Assembly (NCBI GenBank): GCA_963746735.1
Contig: CAVVCO010000016.1
Coordinates: forward strand, 62,001 to 126,000
DNA: 64,000 nucleotides
Direction of reading: 5' to 3'
Source: CAVSWT01 sp963746735
GTDB lineage: Bacteria; Bacteroidota; Ignavibacteria; Ignavibacteriales; Ignavibacteriaceae
This document shows, piece by piece, positions 46,232-55,124 of the stretch (its first letter is position 1; every line of letters starts with the position of its first letter). The translations under genes and the position numbers were made by a program. The notes under the pieces were generated by a model, which saw only the letters and a program-made list of their open reading frames with translations, was not told the origin of the DNA and ran no database searches.

Positions 46232-47248
46232 ATGAAAAATATACTGCCTTTTCTGCTTTTGCTTTTAATTATTTTTGGCTGCGAATCACCTACTGAAAAA
46301 AAGGAAACTTCATTAAAAGAAGATAGTAATTACCCGCGATGGATGCAGTCTGACTCAATACATTCAGATCAAACTTCCGGCATAACTTTTATCAAAGAAA
46401 CAGCGCAAAATAAAAAGATATTTTTAATAGCCGACGACATTGGAAAAATTTATCATTTTACAATTGAAAACGATACAGTATTTAATTTTGAGCCGGTTAA
46501 TTTTTCGCCTCAAGTTGTAGCTTATCTTGATACTTTCCCAAAAGCTGATTTTGAAGAAATAGTATATGATAAATATACAGGAAATGTTTATCTTTCTATT
46601 GAAGGCAATGCGCCCGATCCCAAAAAATTTGTAGGAATTTATAAATTGAATTTTGAAAACGACAATGTGCTTTCAAATAATTTAATGTCAATGGAGAAAT
46701 TAAAAATTACACCCGCTGATTTATTTACAAAATATGTAGCTGCAAATATTGGATACGAAGGATTAGCAGTAGATGAAAATCATTTTTATCTTGGGCTCGA
46801 AGGATTTTCAGAACAAAATGTTTTTGCCGACAGCACGCTTCTCTTTATTGTTGATAAAAATAATCTTGGGATTAAAAAAACTATTAGTACAAAAAATCTA
46901 GGTATTGGTACTATTTGTGGATTATATTCGGACAAAAACAATTCAATTTATGGCATTGATAGGAATAATAAAAAATTATTTCACATAGAAATTGATAATA
47001 CATTAAATGTAATTAATAGTTATACCAAAAGTCTGAAATCAAATATTCCCGGATATCCGCAATATGATTATGTCGCTTCTCTTGAATCAATAACAATTGA
47101 CAATGAAAATAATGTTTATTTAACTGATGATCCATGGAAAACTTTCTTTGTCCCTTCACAAGATATTTTAAATCATTTGGATGAGAAAACAATAAAAAAT
47201 TTCAAGGAATTTATTCCTGTTATTTACAAATATTCATTTCAAAATTAA
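46232..47248 (+). CDS. Lipoprotein with beta-propeller-like fold
   Basis: A 338-residue protein with a clear lipoprotein signal (LLLLLIIFGC, Cys17). The mature part has repeats of about 40-50 residues with strand patterns such as KIFLIADDIGKIYHF, GNVYLSIEGN and NNVYLTDDPW, like esterase-like phytase or SdiA-regulated propellers. I see no catalytic signature. It starts 13 bases upstream of the M20 peptidase gene and may be co-transcribed with it. Confidence 0.65.
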   Translation: MKNILPFLLLLLIIFGCESPTEKKETSLKEDSNYPRWMQSDSIHSDQTSGITFIKETAQNKKIFLIADDIGKIYHFTIENDTVFNFEPVNFSPQVVAYLDTFPKADFEEIVYDKYTGNVYLSIEGNAPDPKKFVGIYKLNFENDNVLSNNLMSMEKLKITPADLFTKYVAANIGYEGLAVDENHFYLGLEGFSEQNVFADSTLLFIVDKNNLGIKKTISTKNLGIGTICGLYSDKNNSIYGIDRNNKKLFHIEIDNTLNVINSYTKSLKSNIPGYPQYDYVASLESITIDNENNVYLTDDPWKTFFVPSQDILNHLDEKTIKNFKEFIPVIYKYSFQN

Positions 47249-47260
47249 GGAGCAGTTTTT

Positions 47261-48625
47261 ATGAATGAAGTTATTAAATTCATTAAAGAAAATAAAAATG
47301 TTTATATCGAAGAGCTGAAAGAGCTCTTACGAATACCCAGTATTAGCACCTTGGCTGAGAATCAAAATGATATTAAGAATGCTGCTAACTTTGTTGCAGG
47401 AAAACTTAAACAAGCCGGGATGAACAGAGTTGAAGTATTTAAAACAGAAGGTCATCCCATTGTTTATGGTGAATGGCTTGGTGCACCGGGTAAGCCGACA
47501 GTTCTTATCTACGGCCATTACGATGTGCAGCCTGTTGACCCAATTGAATTATGGGAAACTCCGCCGTTTGAACCAACAATTAGAGAAGGTAAAATTTATG
47601 CCCGCGGAGCTACAGACGATAAAGGGCAGATGTACATGCACGTTAAAAGTGTTGAAGCATTTTTTAAAGCAACCGGCAGTCTCCCTATCAATGTAAAATT
47701 TGTGATTGAAGGCGAAGAAGAAATCGGTAGTGAAAACTTGGAAATATTTATTAAATCAAATACTGAACTTTTAAAATGTGATGCTGTTTTGATTTCAGAT
47801 ACTGCATTGTATGAGAATGGAGTTCCAACATTAACATACGGACTTCGCGGATTGAGTTATATGGAAGTTGAAGTAACTGGCCCGAATCGTGATTTACATT
47901 CAGGTTCGTTTGGCGGCGCAGTAGCAAATCCAATTAATATTCTAGCTTCAATTATTTCAAAACTTCAAGATAAAAATGGTAAAATAACTATACCGGAATT
48001 TTATGACGATGTAAAAAAACTCTCTAAAAAAGAAAGAGCAATTTATGAATCACTAAAATTTTCTGAAAAGAAATTTGCCAAAGAATTAGGAGTAGCAAAA
48101 TTAAAAGGAGAAAAAGGATATACAACTCTGGAAAGAATTTGGGCACGTCCCACGCTAGATTGTAATGGAATAATAGGAGGCTTCACAGGTAAAGGCGCTA
48201 AAACTGTTTTACCTTCAAAAGCTACTGCAAAGATAAGTATGAGACTAGTTCCTTATCAGGATCCTAAAAAAATCGCTGTTCAATTTGAAAAATATATTAA
48301 AGAGCTAGCCCCTAAAAGTGTTAAAGTAAAAGTTCTGAACTTGCATGGCGCTGTTCCTGTTTTAATTCCTATGGACAGCGATGCTGTAAAGGCTGCTTCA
48401 AAAGCCATGGAAACAGCCTTCAAAAAGAAAACTGTTTTTATCAGAGAAGGAGGCTCAGTACCTATCGTTGCAACTTTTGCAAAGCGATTAAAAGCTCCGG
48501 CAGTAATGATGGGCTTAGGATTAAATTCCGAAAATCTTCATTCTCCAAATGAGCATTTTGATTTAAATAATTTTGAACTTGGTATATTGAGCTCAGCTTA
48601 TTTTATGAAGGAGTTCAGTTTATAA
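47261..48625 (+). CDS. M20-family dipeptidase
   Basis: Zinc dipeptidase of 454 residues, cytoplasmic. Metal and catalytic blocks in order: YGHYDVQPVDP (first metal His and catalytic Asp) near 87-97, ARGATDDKGQ (bridging Asp) near 115, EGEEEIGSENL (catalytic Glu and metal Glu) near 148, and HSPNEHFDLNNF with the last metal His near the C-terminus. The insertion (lid) domain is present with DLHSGSFGG. It releases amino acids from small peptides, fitting a protein-degrading lifestyle with the M4 protease and hutU. An AAGGAGCAG site precedes ATG 47261. Confidence 0.92.
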   Translation: MNEVIKFIKENKNVYIEELKELLRIPSISTLAENQNDIKNAANFVAGKLKQAGMNRVEVFKTEGHPIVYGEWLGAPGKPTVLIYGHYDVQPVDPIELWETPPFEPTIREGKIYARGATDDKGQMYMHVKSVEAFFKATGSLPINVKFVIEGEEEIGSENLEIFIKSNTELLKCDAVLISDTALYENGVPTLTYGLRGLSYMEVEVTGPNRDLHSGSFGGAVANPINILASIISKLQDKNGKITIPEFYDDVKKLSKKERAIYESLKFSEKKFAKELGVAKLKGEKGYTTLERIWARPTLDCNGIIGGFTGKGAKTVLPSKATAKISMRLVPYQDPKKIAVQFEKYIKELAPKSVKVKVLNLHGAVPVLIPMDSDAVKAASKAMETAFKKKTVFIREGGSVPIVATFAKRLKAPAVMMGLGLNSENLHSPNEHFDLNNFELGILSSAYFMKEFSL

Positions 48626-48636
48626 AACATTTTAAT

Positions 48637-49506
48637 ATGAAAAAATCTTCTATATTAAAATTATTATTAATAGCAGCTATAATATTAACATTTATGAGCG
48701 GCTGCAGAAAAAGCCAGGATGAAAAGTTAAGATCAATAGGTGCAAATAGAGAAGCTGTTGAAAATTCTCCGGAAAAAGATTTGGAAATTCAGAAATACAA
48801 TCTTAAAGTGAAAAAAGAACAGATGAAAGTAAGATTTGCTTGTGATACTATTTCTGCGATAGAATATGTTTTAGATAATTTCCCTAAGGGGACATATCTA
48901 TTAAATTTTGACAAGTCTTTCACTTATAATATTCCTAAACCTGCAGTAATTTATTTTGATAATGATAGGAGCTATATCTTCGGTGTTATTGCAGAATCAC
49001 GCCCCGGGGAAAGATTGATTGAACCAAAGAACATTATCGGCTATGATGAAAGCTATATTGATTTAGACAGCACAAAATTGGGAACTGCCTTTTTTTATTT
49101 AGTACTTTTTCATTGTGACAACGGTAAATTAAATACGGTGTGGAAAGCATTAATTCCTTCACATGGAGGATTTAATAATTTTTCACTGCAGCATTGGAAA
49201 TATAATGGTACGCCATATATAAAAGTAAATTTTCATTATGCTCAGGGTGTTGGCCACATAGATTACAATTATTTTCTAGTTGATGGATTAACATCTCCTC
49301 CTCATTTAATGATGACATATAAAGGAATTAATTTTCAAAGGACAATTACGAATACAAATAATGATAAATTTCCGGATTATTACGAATACATTTATTATGA
49401 CTCAGGAACTGAAATTAAAGCAGTAGATTCAGTTGCTTTTACCTGGAATGTAAAAGACAGCATTTATGTGAGCTCGAGGAATAGGAAACAAACAAGGCGT
49501 TATTAA
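48637..49506 (+). CDS. Lipoprotein of unknown function
   Basis: A 289-residue protein with a lipobox-like MSGC (Cys23) after a hydrophobic stretch. The rest has beta-rich sequence with CDTISAIEYVLDNFPKG and LQHWKYNGTPYIKVNFHY, and no known motif. It starts 11 bases after the dipeptidase stop, so it likely shares that transcript. Confidence 0.6.
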   Translation: MKKSSILKLLLIAAIILTFMSGCRKSQDEKLRSIGANREAVENSPEKDLEIQKYNLKVKKEQMKVRFACDTISAIEYVLDNFPKGTYLLNFDKSFTYNIPKPAVIYFDNDRSYIFGVIAESRPGERLIEPKNIIGYDESYIDLDSTKLGTAFFYLVLFHCDNGKLNTVWKALIPSHGGFNNFSLQHWKYNGTPYIKVNFHYAQGVGHIDYNYFLVDGLTSPPHLMMTYKGINFQRTITNTNNDKFPDYYEYIYYDSGTEIKAVDSVAFTWNVKDSIYVSSRNRKQTRRY

Positions 49507-49631
49507 TAGCTGTATAAAGTTGATTGTATTTTCAGTCATTCTTTTTAAATTTAAGTTTTCAATATATATTAATATTTCATAAACGGATTAAAGCAGATAT
49601 AACAACAGCGAAATTATATTTAGGAGTGTAA

Positions 49632-50735
49632 ATGACCGAAGCCGAAGTAAAATTATTTCCTCTCATTGATTTGTATGAATCCTTAGGGTATAAACCGGAA
49701 ATTATAAATGGTAAAAAAGTTATAAACCACTTTGCACCTCTTGAAGAAGAGATAAATTCAATATATGAAGGTGTTGCGATTAAAGATGTTTCAAACCGCG
49801 GAATGATTGAGTTAAGAGGAAAAGACGTTTTGGATTTTATAAACAGGATTTCTTCAAATCAAACAAAAGATTTAGCTAAAGAAAATATTGTTAATACAAT
49901 TTTTACTACCGAGAAAGGAAGAATCATTGATTATACAACTCTACTGAATTTTGATGATTTCCAAATTATAATGTGCAGTACTGCAAATCAGCCCAAAGTT
50001 GTAATGTGGATTAATAAATACGTCATTTCGGATGATGTTAAAATTACAAATATAAATGGCAAGTATACTTTGTTTGAAGTTTTAGGCCCGCAGGCCGATT
50101 CGTTTTTAACTTTAATTGCCGGTAGTGTTGTAAATGAAATTCAACCAAATTCTTTTAAAATAATTAATGCAGACGGAACAATTTTTTTCCTTGTTAAAAT
50201 TCTGGATGAAAGGGGAAATAAAAAATTCTTAATAATTGCAGATCCAGTTCATGCCACAGAATTTGTTAAATTCATGGTTGAGAATAAAGGCCCGTTTAAT
50301 TTTAATTTGATAGGTGAGAAAGCTTATGAAACTTACCGTATAGAACAAGGGATTCCTGGAGCACCAAATGAGTTAAATGATAATTATAATCCTCATGAAA
50401 CTAAACAATTAAATGCTGTCAGTTTTACTAAAGGCTGTTATATCGGTCAGGAAGTAATTGCAAGGCTGGACACTTATGAAAAAGTTCAAAAGTATTTGAT
50501 GGGTGTTGAGTTTGAAGAAGAGCCTGAGGAAAACAACGTCTATAATTTATTTGATGAAAGCAATATCGAAGCTGGTATAATTACTTCAATAGTAAAATCA
50601 GTAAGGTTTAATAAATATATTGGATTGGCTTACATCAATAAAGCATTTGCTAATGAAGGAACAAAACTAATAGCCAAAAATGAATCTGGTAAAACGATTA
50701 ATATAACAGTAAAAGATTTGCCTTTTAAAAAATGA
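49632..50735 (+). CDS. ygfZ: Folate-binding protein YgfZ-like (GcvT-related)
   Basis: A 367-residue member of the aminomethyltransferase fold that supports Fe-S enzyme assembly or repair. The YgfZ signature K-G-C-Y-x-G-Q-E appears as FTKGCYIGQEVIARLD near residue 270, and the N-terminal LRGKDVLDFINRISSNQTKDL matches the folate-binding lobe. A true glycine-cleavage T protein would lack the KGCYxGQE motif. An AGGAG site precedes ATG 49632. The stop overlaps the next gene by four bases. Confidence 0.85.
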   Translation: MTEAEVKLFPLIDLYESLGYKPEIINGKKVINHFAPLEEEINSIYEGVAIKDVSNRGMIELRGKDVLDFINRISSNQTKDLAKENIVNTIFTTEKGRIIDYTTLLNFDDFQIIMCSTANQPKVVMWINKYVISDDVKITNINGKYTLFEVLGPQADSFLTLIAGSVVNEIQPNSFKIINADGTIFFLVKILDERGNKKFLIIADPVHATEFVKFMVENKGPFNFNLIGEKAYETYRIEQGIPGAPNELNDNYNPHETKQLNAVSFTKGCYIGQEVIARLDTYEKVQKYLMGVEFEEEPEENNVYNLFDESNIEAGIITSIVKSVRFNKYIGLAYINKAFANEGTKLIAKNESGKTINITVKDLPFKK

Positions 50736-51286
50736 AAATCTACACAAAGACCGGTGATAAAGGTGATACTGGATTATTTGGGGGAGAAAGAGTTTCAAAA
50801 AATTCACCTCGAATAAAAGCCTATGGAACAATTGATGAGTTAAACTCGTTTATAGGCTTAACAATTACAGAAATTAAAAGTGAAGAAGTAAAATTACTTT
50901 TAAATAAAATTCAGAACCAATTATTTACAGTTGGTTCTGATTTAGCTACACCGGATACTGAAAAAAATAATAAATTAAATATTACAAGAACTCCGGCATC
51001 TTTTTATTTAGAATTAGAAAAAGAAATTGATAAATATGAAGCTGAACTTGAACCATTGAAAAACTTTATTCTTCCCGGCGGTTCAAAATCAGCGGCTTTA
51101 TTACATGTTTGCAGAACGGTTGCCAGGCGTGCCGAGAGAGAAGCTGTGGCATTAGATAGTACAGTGAATATTGGCGGCAACATCATTATATTTCTAAACA
51201 GAATTTCAGATTTGTTTTTCGTTCTTTCTCGTTATGAAAATTATGTTTCAAAAATTCCAGACACCATTTGGAAAAGTCAAAATTAA
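50732..51286 (+). CDS. Cob(I)yrinic acid a,c-diamide adenosyltransferase (PduO/CobO type)
   Basis: Adds the 5'-deoxyadenosyl group to reduced corrinoid to give adenosylcobalamin; 184 residues of the PduO-type fold. Diagnostic parts are IYTKTGDKGDTGLFGGERVSK near 3-23 (ATP binding), RIKAYGTIDELNSFIGL near 27 and the C-terminal CRTVARRAEREAVAL. It overlaps ygfZ by four bases (ATGA). No B12 riboswitch was seen upstream; the gene relies on the ygfZ transcript. Confidence 0.9.
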   Translation: MKIYTKTGDKGDTGLFGGERVSKNSPRIKAYGTIDELNSFIGLTITEIKSEEVKLLLNKIQNQLFTVGSDLATPDTEKNNKLNITRTPASFYLELEKEIDKYEAELEPLKNFILPGGSKSAALLHVCRTVARRAEREAVALDSTVNIGGNIIIFLNRISDLFFVLSRYENYVSKIPDTIWKSQN

Positions 51287-51355
51287 GAATCAAAAATTAT
51301 AATTTCTATTTAATCATTTTTTTGACTTTTGAAATTTGACCTTTGACTTTTCTCT

Positions 51356-51714
51356 GGGGGTGAATTTGGCTTCGACGGGGTTGAAGAGACATTGAACTGC
51401 GCACCGTGTTCCCCGAAAACACGTTAAACGTTGGGAACAAAACAATAACTGGCGAATATAATTACGCCTTAGCTGCTTAAGTAAACTCTTAACGGCTCGT
51501 TCACTTTATGTTCTCGTACCGGTATAAAGATGAACGACGTTTAGGTACGATAGTCGAATCAGTTGTCTGTGCTGATGAGATGAAATTTAAGCAGGCACGC
51601 TTAAAGTGATTTTTGTTTGTTTTAAATCTTTAAGTTAAAAATAAAAGCAAACTATGTGTGTAGACGTTCTTTGGATCTTAACTTCGGACGCGAGTTCGAC
51701 TCTCGCCACCTCCA
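51356..51714 (+). ncRNA. ssrA: tmRNA (ssrA)
   Basis: Transfer-messenger RNA that frees stalled ribosomes. The 5' end GGGGGTG (51356-51362) pairs with CACCTCC (51707-51713), and the tRNA-like GGCTTCGACGGGG start and GAGTTCGACTC T-arm are present. The tag frame begins at GGC 51451 and ends with TAA 51478-51480, giving GEYNYALAA after the charged alanine. It ends in the standard YALAA degradation signal and resembles other Bacteroidota tags. The discriminator is A at 51714; the next bases are CAA, so the 3' CCA is not encoded and must be added. Length is about 359 bases. Confidence 0.95.
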
Positions 51715-51720
51715 CAAAAT

Positions 51721-52652
51721 CCCTTTTAATACAATAAGTTATAGGGGTTACTTACAAAATTCTTACAAATTTGAAACTAAAATTCTAAAAAATTTCTCTA
51801 TTCATACTTTTATCATTGTAGAATCATTACATAGCTTTCCAAATTTTTTATTTACAGCAAGTGACTATATTATTATAAAGTCAGACAACATTATTTGCAG
51901 TGATTTTTTTATTTTTATTTCTTATCTCTTTTTAAGTTTTGATATTAAATCATGAACGATTTTATTAAGACATCAAATATTTTGTCATTCTAGCCCGCAT
52001 AAATATTTTAATATGAAATATTAATCTTCTTTTATAATCATTTCCCCCGTCTCATTAAACTTTATGCTCTGACTTAGCGTAAAATTACTTGCTCATCTAT
52101 TAAATTGAAAGAAATAATCATTATCTAATCTTTTCATTGGGACTAATTGTAATTTTTTGAAATGAATACTTTTTATTGCGAGGTATGGTCATGGATGGTT
52201 AGACAATTGATCAAGAGAAACTTACTCCTCTTCAATCTAATTTTATAAAATCTCTCCGTGAAAGAGAAAGATAAAAAGATTTATTACTTAATGTTAGCAA
52301 TGAAATTGCAAATTAAAAATGTCTAGATAGCATTTCTTCTCAATGGGGGATTTAGCTTTAACCTGTTGGGAATTACTTTTCTATTAAAGGTACTAATCGC
52401 TATGCCATGCACAGTGGAAATCTCGTTAGACGTTTGTACTCCTTTGTCCTTCAAATAAAACGTCTCAGGGATTTGACCTTCAGATATCAAAGTGACTTTC
52501 TCTATTAATGAGAGGGCCGCTCTTTATTTAATCGTATAATATTTTGATTCCATCCATGAAGCAAGTAATCTGTTTATCTTTTTTTCTTTAGTTCTTCAAG
52601 CCCATTTTATTAATCATTCTTTCGTTAACAAAATTAACTGTATGTAAATTTA
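51721..52652. other. Gene-poor stretch after tmRNA
   Basis: About 930 bases with no intact gene. An open frame of 99 codons (51656-51955) lies mainly over the tmRNA 3' end and is not a gene. The only coding-like signal is the remnant at 52191-52500, described separately. No terminator with a T run is obvious directly after tmRNA. Confidence 0.6.
52191..52500 (+). pseudogene. Degraded coding remnant, possibly of a GAF-type sigma-54 regulator
   Basis: One frame from ATG 52191 reads coding-like protein interrupted by stops: MDG, TAG, then TIDQEKLTPLQSNFIKSLRE, TAA, KDLLLNVSNEIAN, TAA, KCLDSISSQWG. After two more stops it reads NYFSIKGTNRYAMHS and FVLQIKRLRDLTFRYQSDFLY, and ends by TAA. The LLLNVSNEIAN-x-KxLDSI piece resembles the start of the GAF domain in FhlA-type regulators of Bacteroidota. 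The frame stays constant across at least four stops, which fits point decay. The family call is weak. Confidence 0.35.
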
Positions 52653-53132
52653 TTAATCTTGAGATAATAATTGTTCTACTGGTGTCACTATGTTGGGATG
52701 TAAATTGTAATTCTCAAGTGTATTAATTAATCCTGTCCGATCAACAAAGATCTTTTTAGATTGAAGATCTTTCAATACATGATGGGCTCCTTTAAGTAAA
52801 TATTTTGAATTGCTATTCTCAAGTAGAGCTTTCAATAATGGTTCAATCGATTCTTTTCCAATATTGATTAGTCCTTCAGCTGCAATCCAGCGAACATCAA
52901 TATCTCCATTTTCTAACGCATTAATAAGGATAGGTATCGATTTGGAATCATTAATTTGGCTTAAAGTTTTTATTGCCTCCCACCTTACTTGCTCTTTTGG
53001 TTCATTTAATAAGCCACTTAAATATTTTATTGCGGGTTTCCCTATTTTCACAAGGTCTAATCTTGCTTTTCTTCTCTGTATTACGTCTTGAATATAAAAT
53101 TTACTAATTAGTTCTTCTATCGCGTTTTTCAT
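52653..53132 (-). CDS. HEAT-repeat protein
   Basis: A 159-residue helical protein with about four HEAT repeats, for example ARLDLVKIGKPAIKYLSGLLN, QVRWEAIKTLSQINDSKSIPILINALE and DVRWIAAEGLINIGKESIEPLLKALLE. Such repeats bind proteins or phycobilin-type partners; no catalytic motif is present. It stands alone in a gene-poor region. Confidence 0.8.
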   Translation of the reverse strand: MKNAIEELISKFYIQDVIQRRKARLDLVKIGKPAIKYLSGLLNEPKEQVRWEAIKTLSQINDSKSIPILINALENGDIDVRWIAAEGLINIGKESIEPLLKALLENSNSKYLLKGAHHVLKDLQSKKIFVDRTGLINTLENYNLHPNIVTPVEQLLSQD

Positions 53133-53361
53133 TAATCATTCCTTTCCTTAATTGTAAAAACTAAATTACTTTGGTAGTAAATCTCTAATATGTGAGTTAT
53201 TTTCAGAAACATTAAGTAATCCGTGAAGTTCCGGTATCAAATTCACATGAACCGATACTCAACAATGCAAAAAAAATAGAAAAACTTAGCAGTGTCTTTA
53301 GCTTATTTAAATATTTACTTTGTGATTCTTTTACTGATTCTTAATCATGTATTTTGCTAAT

Positions 53362-53595
53362 CTATTGTTTAATATTTTCAACCGACTTTTCAGAACGAAT
53401 TTTTGCATCATTAGGATTTTTACCTGTATTTTCGAGCACATGCCTTTGTCTTAGCAAATCCCAATATTGATCAAGTTCAACCTTCATCCCATCTAGTTCT
53501 TTAATTTCCTTATCTGATAATTTTTTTTTCTTATAAAACTTCCTTTCCACTTCAGATAATTTTAATATATGATTAAAAACACTTTTATTAGTCAT
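53362..53595 (-). CDS. DUF2630 family protein (intact copy)
   Basis: A 77-residue charged helical protein. The block SDKEIKELDGMKVELDQYWDLLRQR near residues 26-50 and the end GKNPNDAKIR are the DUF2630 signature (LDQCWDLLRQRRA in other bacteria, chiefly actinobacteria); no function is known. ATG 53595 is chosen for the AAAGGAGA site ten bases upstream; ATG 53613 is a weaker option. A second copy with two frameshifts lies at 56708-56943, and both copies share the same upstream operator pair. Confidence 0.85.
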   Translation of the reverse strand: MTNKSVFNHILKLSEVERKFYKKKKLSDKEIKELDGMKVELDQYWDLLRQRHVLENTGKNPNDAKIRSEKSVENIKQ

Positions 53596-53702
53596 AATAA
53601 ATTCTCCTTTCATAATTAACCTTATAACAACCTCTCTGCCATATAATAAAAAGTGAAAAAATGATACCCAATATTATTTTATAGTTTTAAACCAAAATTA
53701 AA

Positions 53703-53842
53703 TTGTGCGACATTTCGCAGATAATCTACTAGAGAAACGATATATCGATTTCTTTCAAAAATAGGTTTTAAGAACATTTAATAATTAGGATAAATGTTAT
53801 GGTATATAAATTGTCATCGAAAGTTCACCTATAAAGATTATA
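53703..53842. promoter_or_regulatory. Duplicated control region, copy 1: two CGANATNTCG palindromes
   Basis: In the 389-base gap between the divergent DUF2630 and egtD genes lie TGCGACATTTCGCA (53706-53719) and AACGATATATCGAT (53736-53749), both with a CGA-N4-TCG core. They are 31 bases apart, and about 60 bases later comes ATGGTATATAAATTG (53799-53813) and then TATAAAGATT. The same elements in the same order and spacing occur before the second DUF2630 copy. Conservation between copies suggests transcription factor sites and a promoter, with strand unclear. Beyond this I see nothing else in the gap. Confidence 0.6.
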
Positions 53843-53984
53843 CAAGAATAGATTAGGCAAGAAGTTATAAGATGTATTGCAACAGATGAACTAGCGACAT
53901 AAAAGTTTTTACAAAAAAATATTAGGGCTAAGAAATTTATTTATTTGGAGCTAATAATTTAATTAACTAATTACGATTAGAATC

Positions 53985-54935
53985 ATGGAAACTATAATCA
54001 AAGAAATTCAAGAACCGGAAATTCTCCATGAAGTGCTCGAAGGATTATCAATGCCTCAAAAATATCTCCCAAGTAAATTATTCTATGACAAGAAAGGCTC
54101 TGAGTTGTTTAATGAAATTTGTAAATTAAAAGAATATTACCTGTCAAGGACAGAAACGCAAATTATGGTGGATAATATCGATGAGATCAGTACACTTCTG
54201 GGAGAAGAAACTCTATTAGTAGAACTAGGAAGCGGAAGCAGTGTTAAAGTACGTTTATTACTAGATAATATTGTAGGGCTTGCTGGTTATGTTCCTGTCG
54301 ATATTTCAGAAGAACATTTAATGCATTCGTCCAGGTTATTAAAAAAAGATTATCCCGATATTGATATTTATCCGCTTCCGGTCGATTACTCAGAAACTTT
54401 TTTCCTTCCTCACATTAGAAAACATTATGAAAATGTTATTATTTATTATCCCGGTTCTACGATTGGAAATTTTACACCACTAGAAGCAAAAAATTTCTTA
54501 GGAAGAATTGTAAATATCTGCGGGAAGAATGGAGGTCTCCTACTAGGAATCGATCTTAAGAAAAATAAAAACATTCTCGAACCAGCTTATAATGATAGCA
54601 AAGGAGTGACTGCAGAATTCAATTTAAATATTCTCGAAAGGATAAATAAAGAATTAGGATCTAATTTTGACATAAGCAAATACAGGCATAACGCATTTTA
54701 TAATGAAGATGAAGGAAGAGTTGAAATGCATTTAGAAAGTATCGAGGATCAAACTGTGAGGCTTAACAGCTCTATAATAAACTTTGAAAAAGGCGAGAAT
54801 ATAATAACCGAATATTCATATAAGTACACTTTGGATGAATTTAAGGAACTCGTTTCTGATTTTTTTGAAGTCAGAAAAATATGGATGGACAAAGATAAAC
54901 TTTTTAGTATTCAGTATCTGCAGGTAAAGTGTTAG
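53985..54935 (+). CDS. egtD: L-histidine N-alpha-methyltransferase (EgtD-like)
   Basis: SAM-dependent enzyme of 316 residues that trimethylates histidine to hercynine, the first step towards the antioxidant ergothioneine. The family start KYLPSKLFYDKKGSELFNEIC is near residue 27, with LSRTE, the SAM-binding LVELGSGSSVK near 78-88 and VPVDISEEHL near 107 following. The C-terminal SYKYTLDEF is also typical. The iron-dependent partner EgtB is not adjacent, so the product may be hercynine or EgtB may be elsewhere. It faces away from the DUF2630 gene across the shared control region. Confidence 0.85.
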   Translation: METIIKEIQEPEILHEVLEGLSMPQKYLPSKLFYDKKGSELFNEICKLKEYYLSRTETQIMVDNIDEISTLLGEETLLVELGSGSSVKVRLLLDNIVGLAGYVPVDISEEHLMHSSRLLKKDYPDIDIYPLPVDYSETFFLPHIRKHYENVIIYYPGSTIGNFTPLEAKNFLGRIVNICGKNGGLLLGIDLKKNKNILEPAYNDSKGVTAEFNLNILERINKELGSNFDISKYRHNAFYNEDEGRVEMHLESIEDQTVRLNSSIINFEKGENIITEYSYKYTLDEFKELVSDFFEVRKIWMDKDKLFSIQYLQVKC

Positions 54936-54981
54936 AGTTCAAAGTAATTGATTGATAATTATATAAAAATGAAATTATCAT

Positions 54982-55113
54982 GTGAGCTTTGATCGCATTG
55001 GTTCATTTAGTGCAAATTTGATTCAACGGATAAATGATAAATTGATAGAATTTTATAACTCTCCCCAATTGTTAAATGCAGAGATGGAGGTTATTAATGA
55101 AAATGCTGGTTAA
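54982..55113 (+). CDS. Short unrecognised open frame (43 residues)
   Basis: From GTG 54982 to TAA 55113 a 43-residue frame reads SFDRIGSFSANLIQRINDK, then an acidic helical end (NAEMEVINENAG). Its composition is protein-like, but there is no ribosome-binding site and no family that I recognise. It could be a remnant of a longer gene, like others in this region. It ends ten bases before the AAGGAGG site of the next gene. Confidence 0.25.
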   Translation: MSFDRIGSFSANLIQRINDKLIEFYNSPQLLNAEMEVINENAG

Positions 55114-55124
55114 AAGGAGGTAAT

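Noticed and set aside
51321..51350. Repeated TTGAC words before tmRNA as a tandem -35 array
   Set aside because: No -10 element follows at a proper distance, and the words are part of a simple TTTGACTTTT-like sequence.
51656..51955. Open frame of 99 codons over the 3' end of tmRNA
   Set aside because: It starts inside the tRNA-like domain and its product is AT-rich noise.
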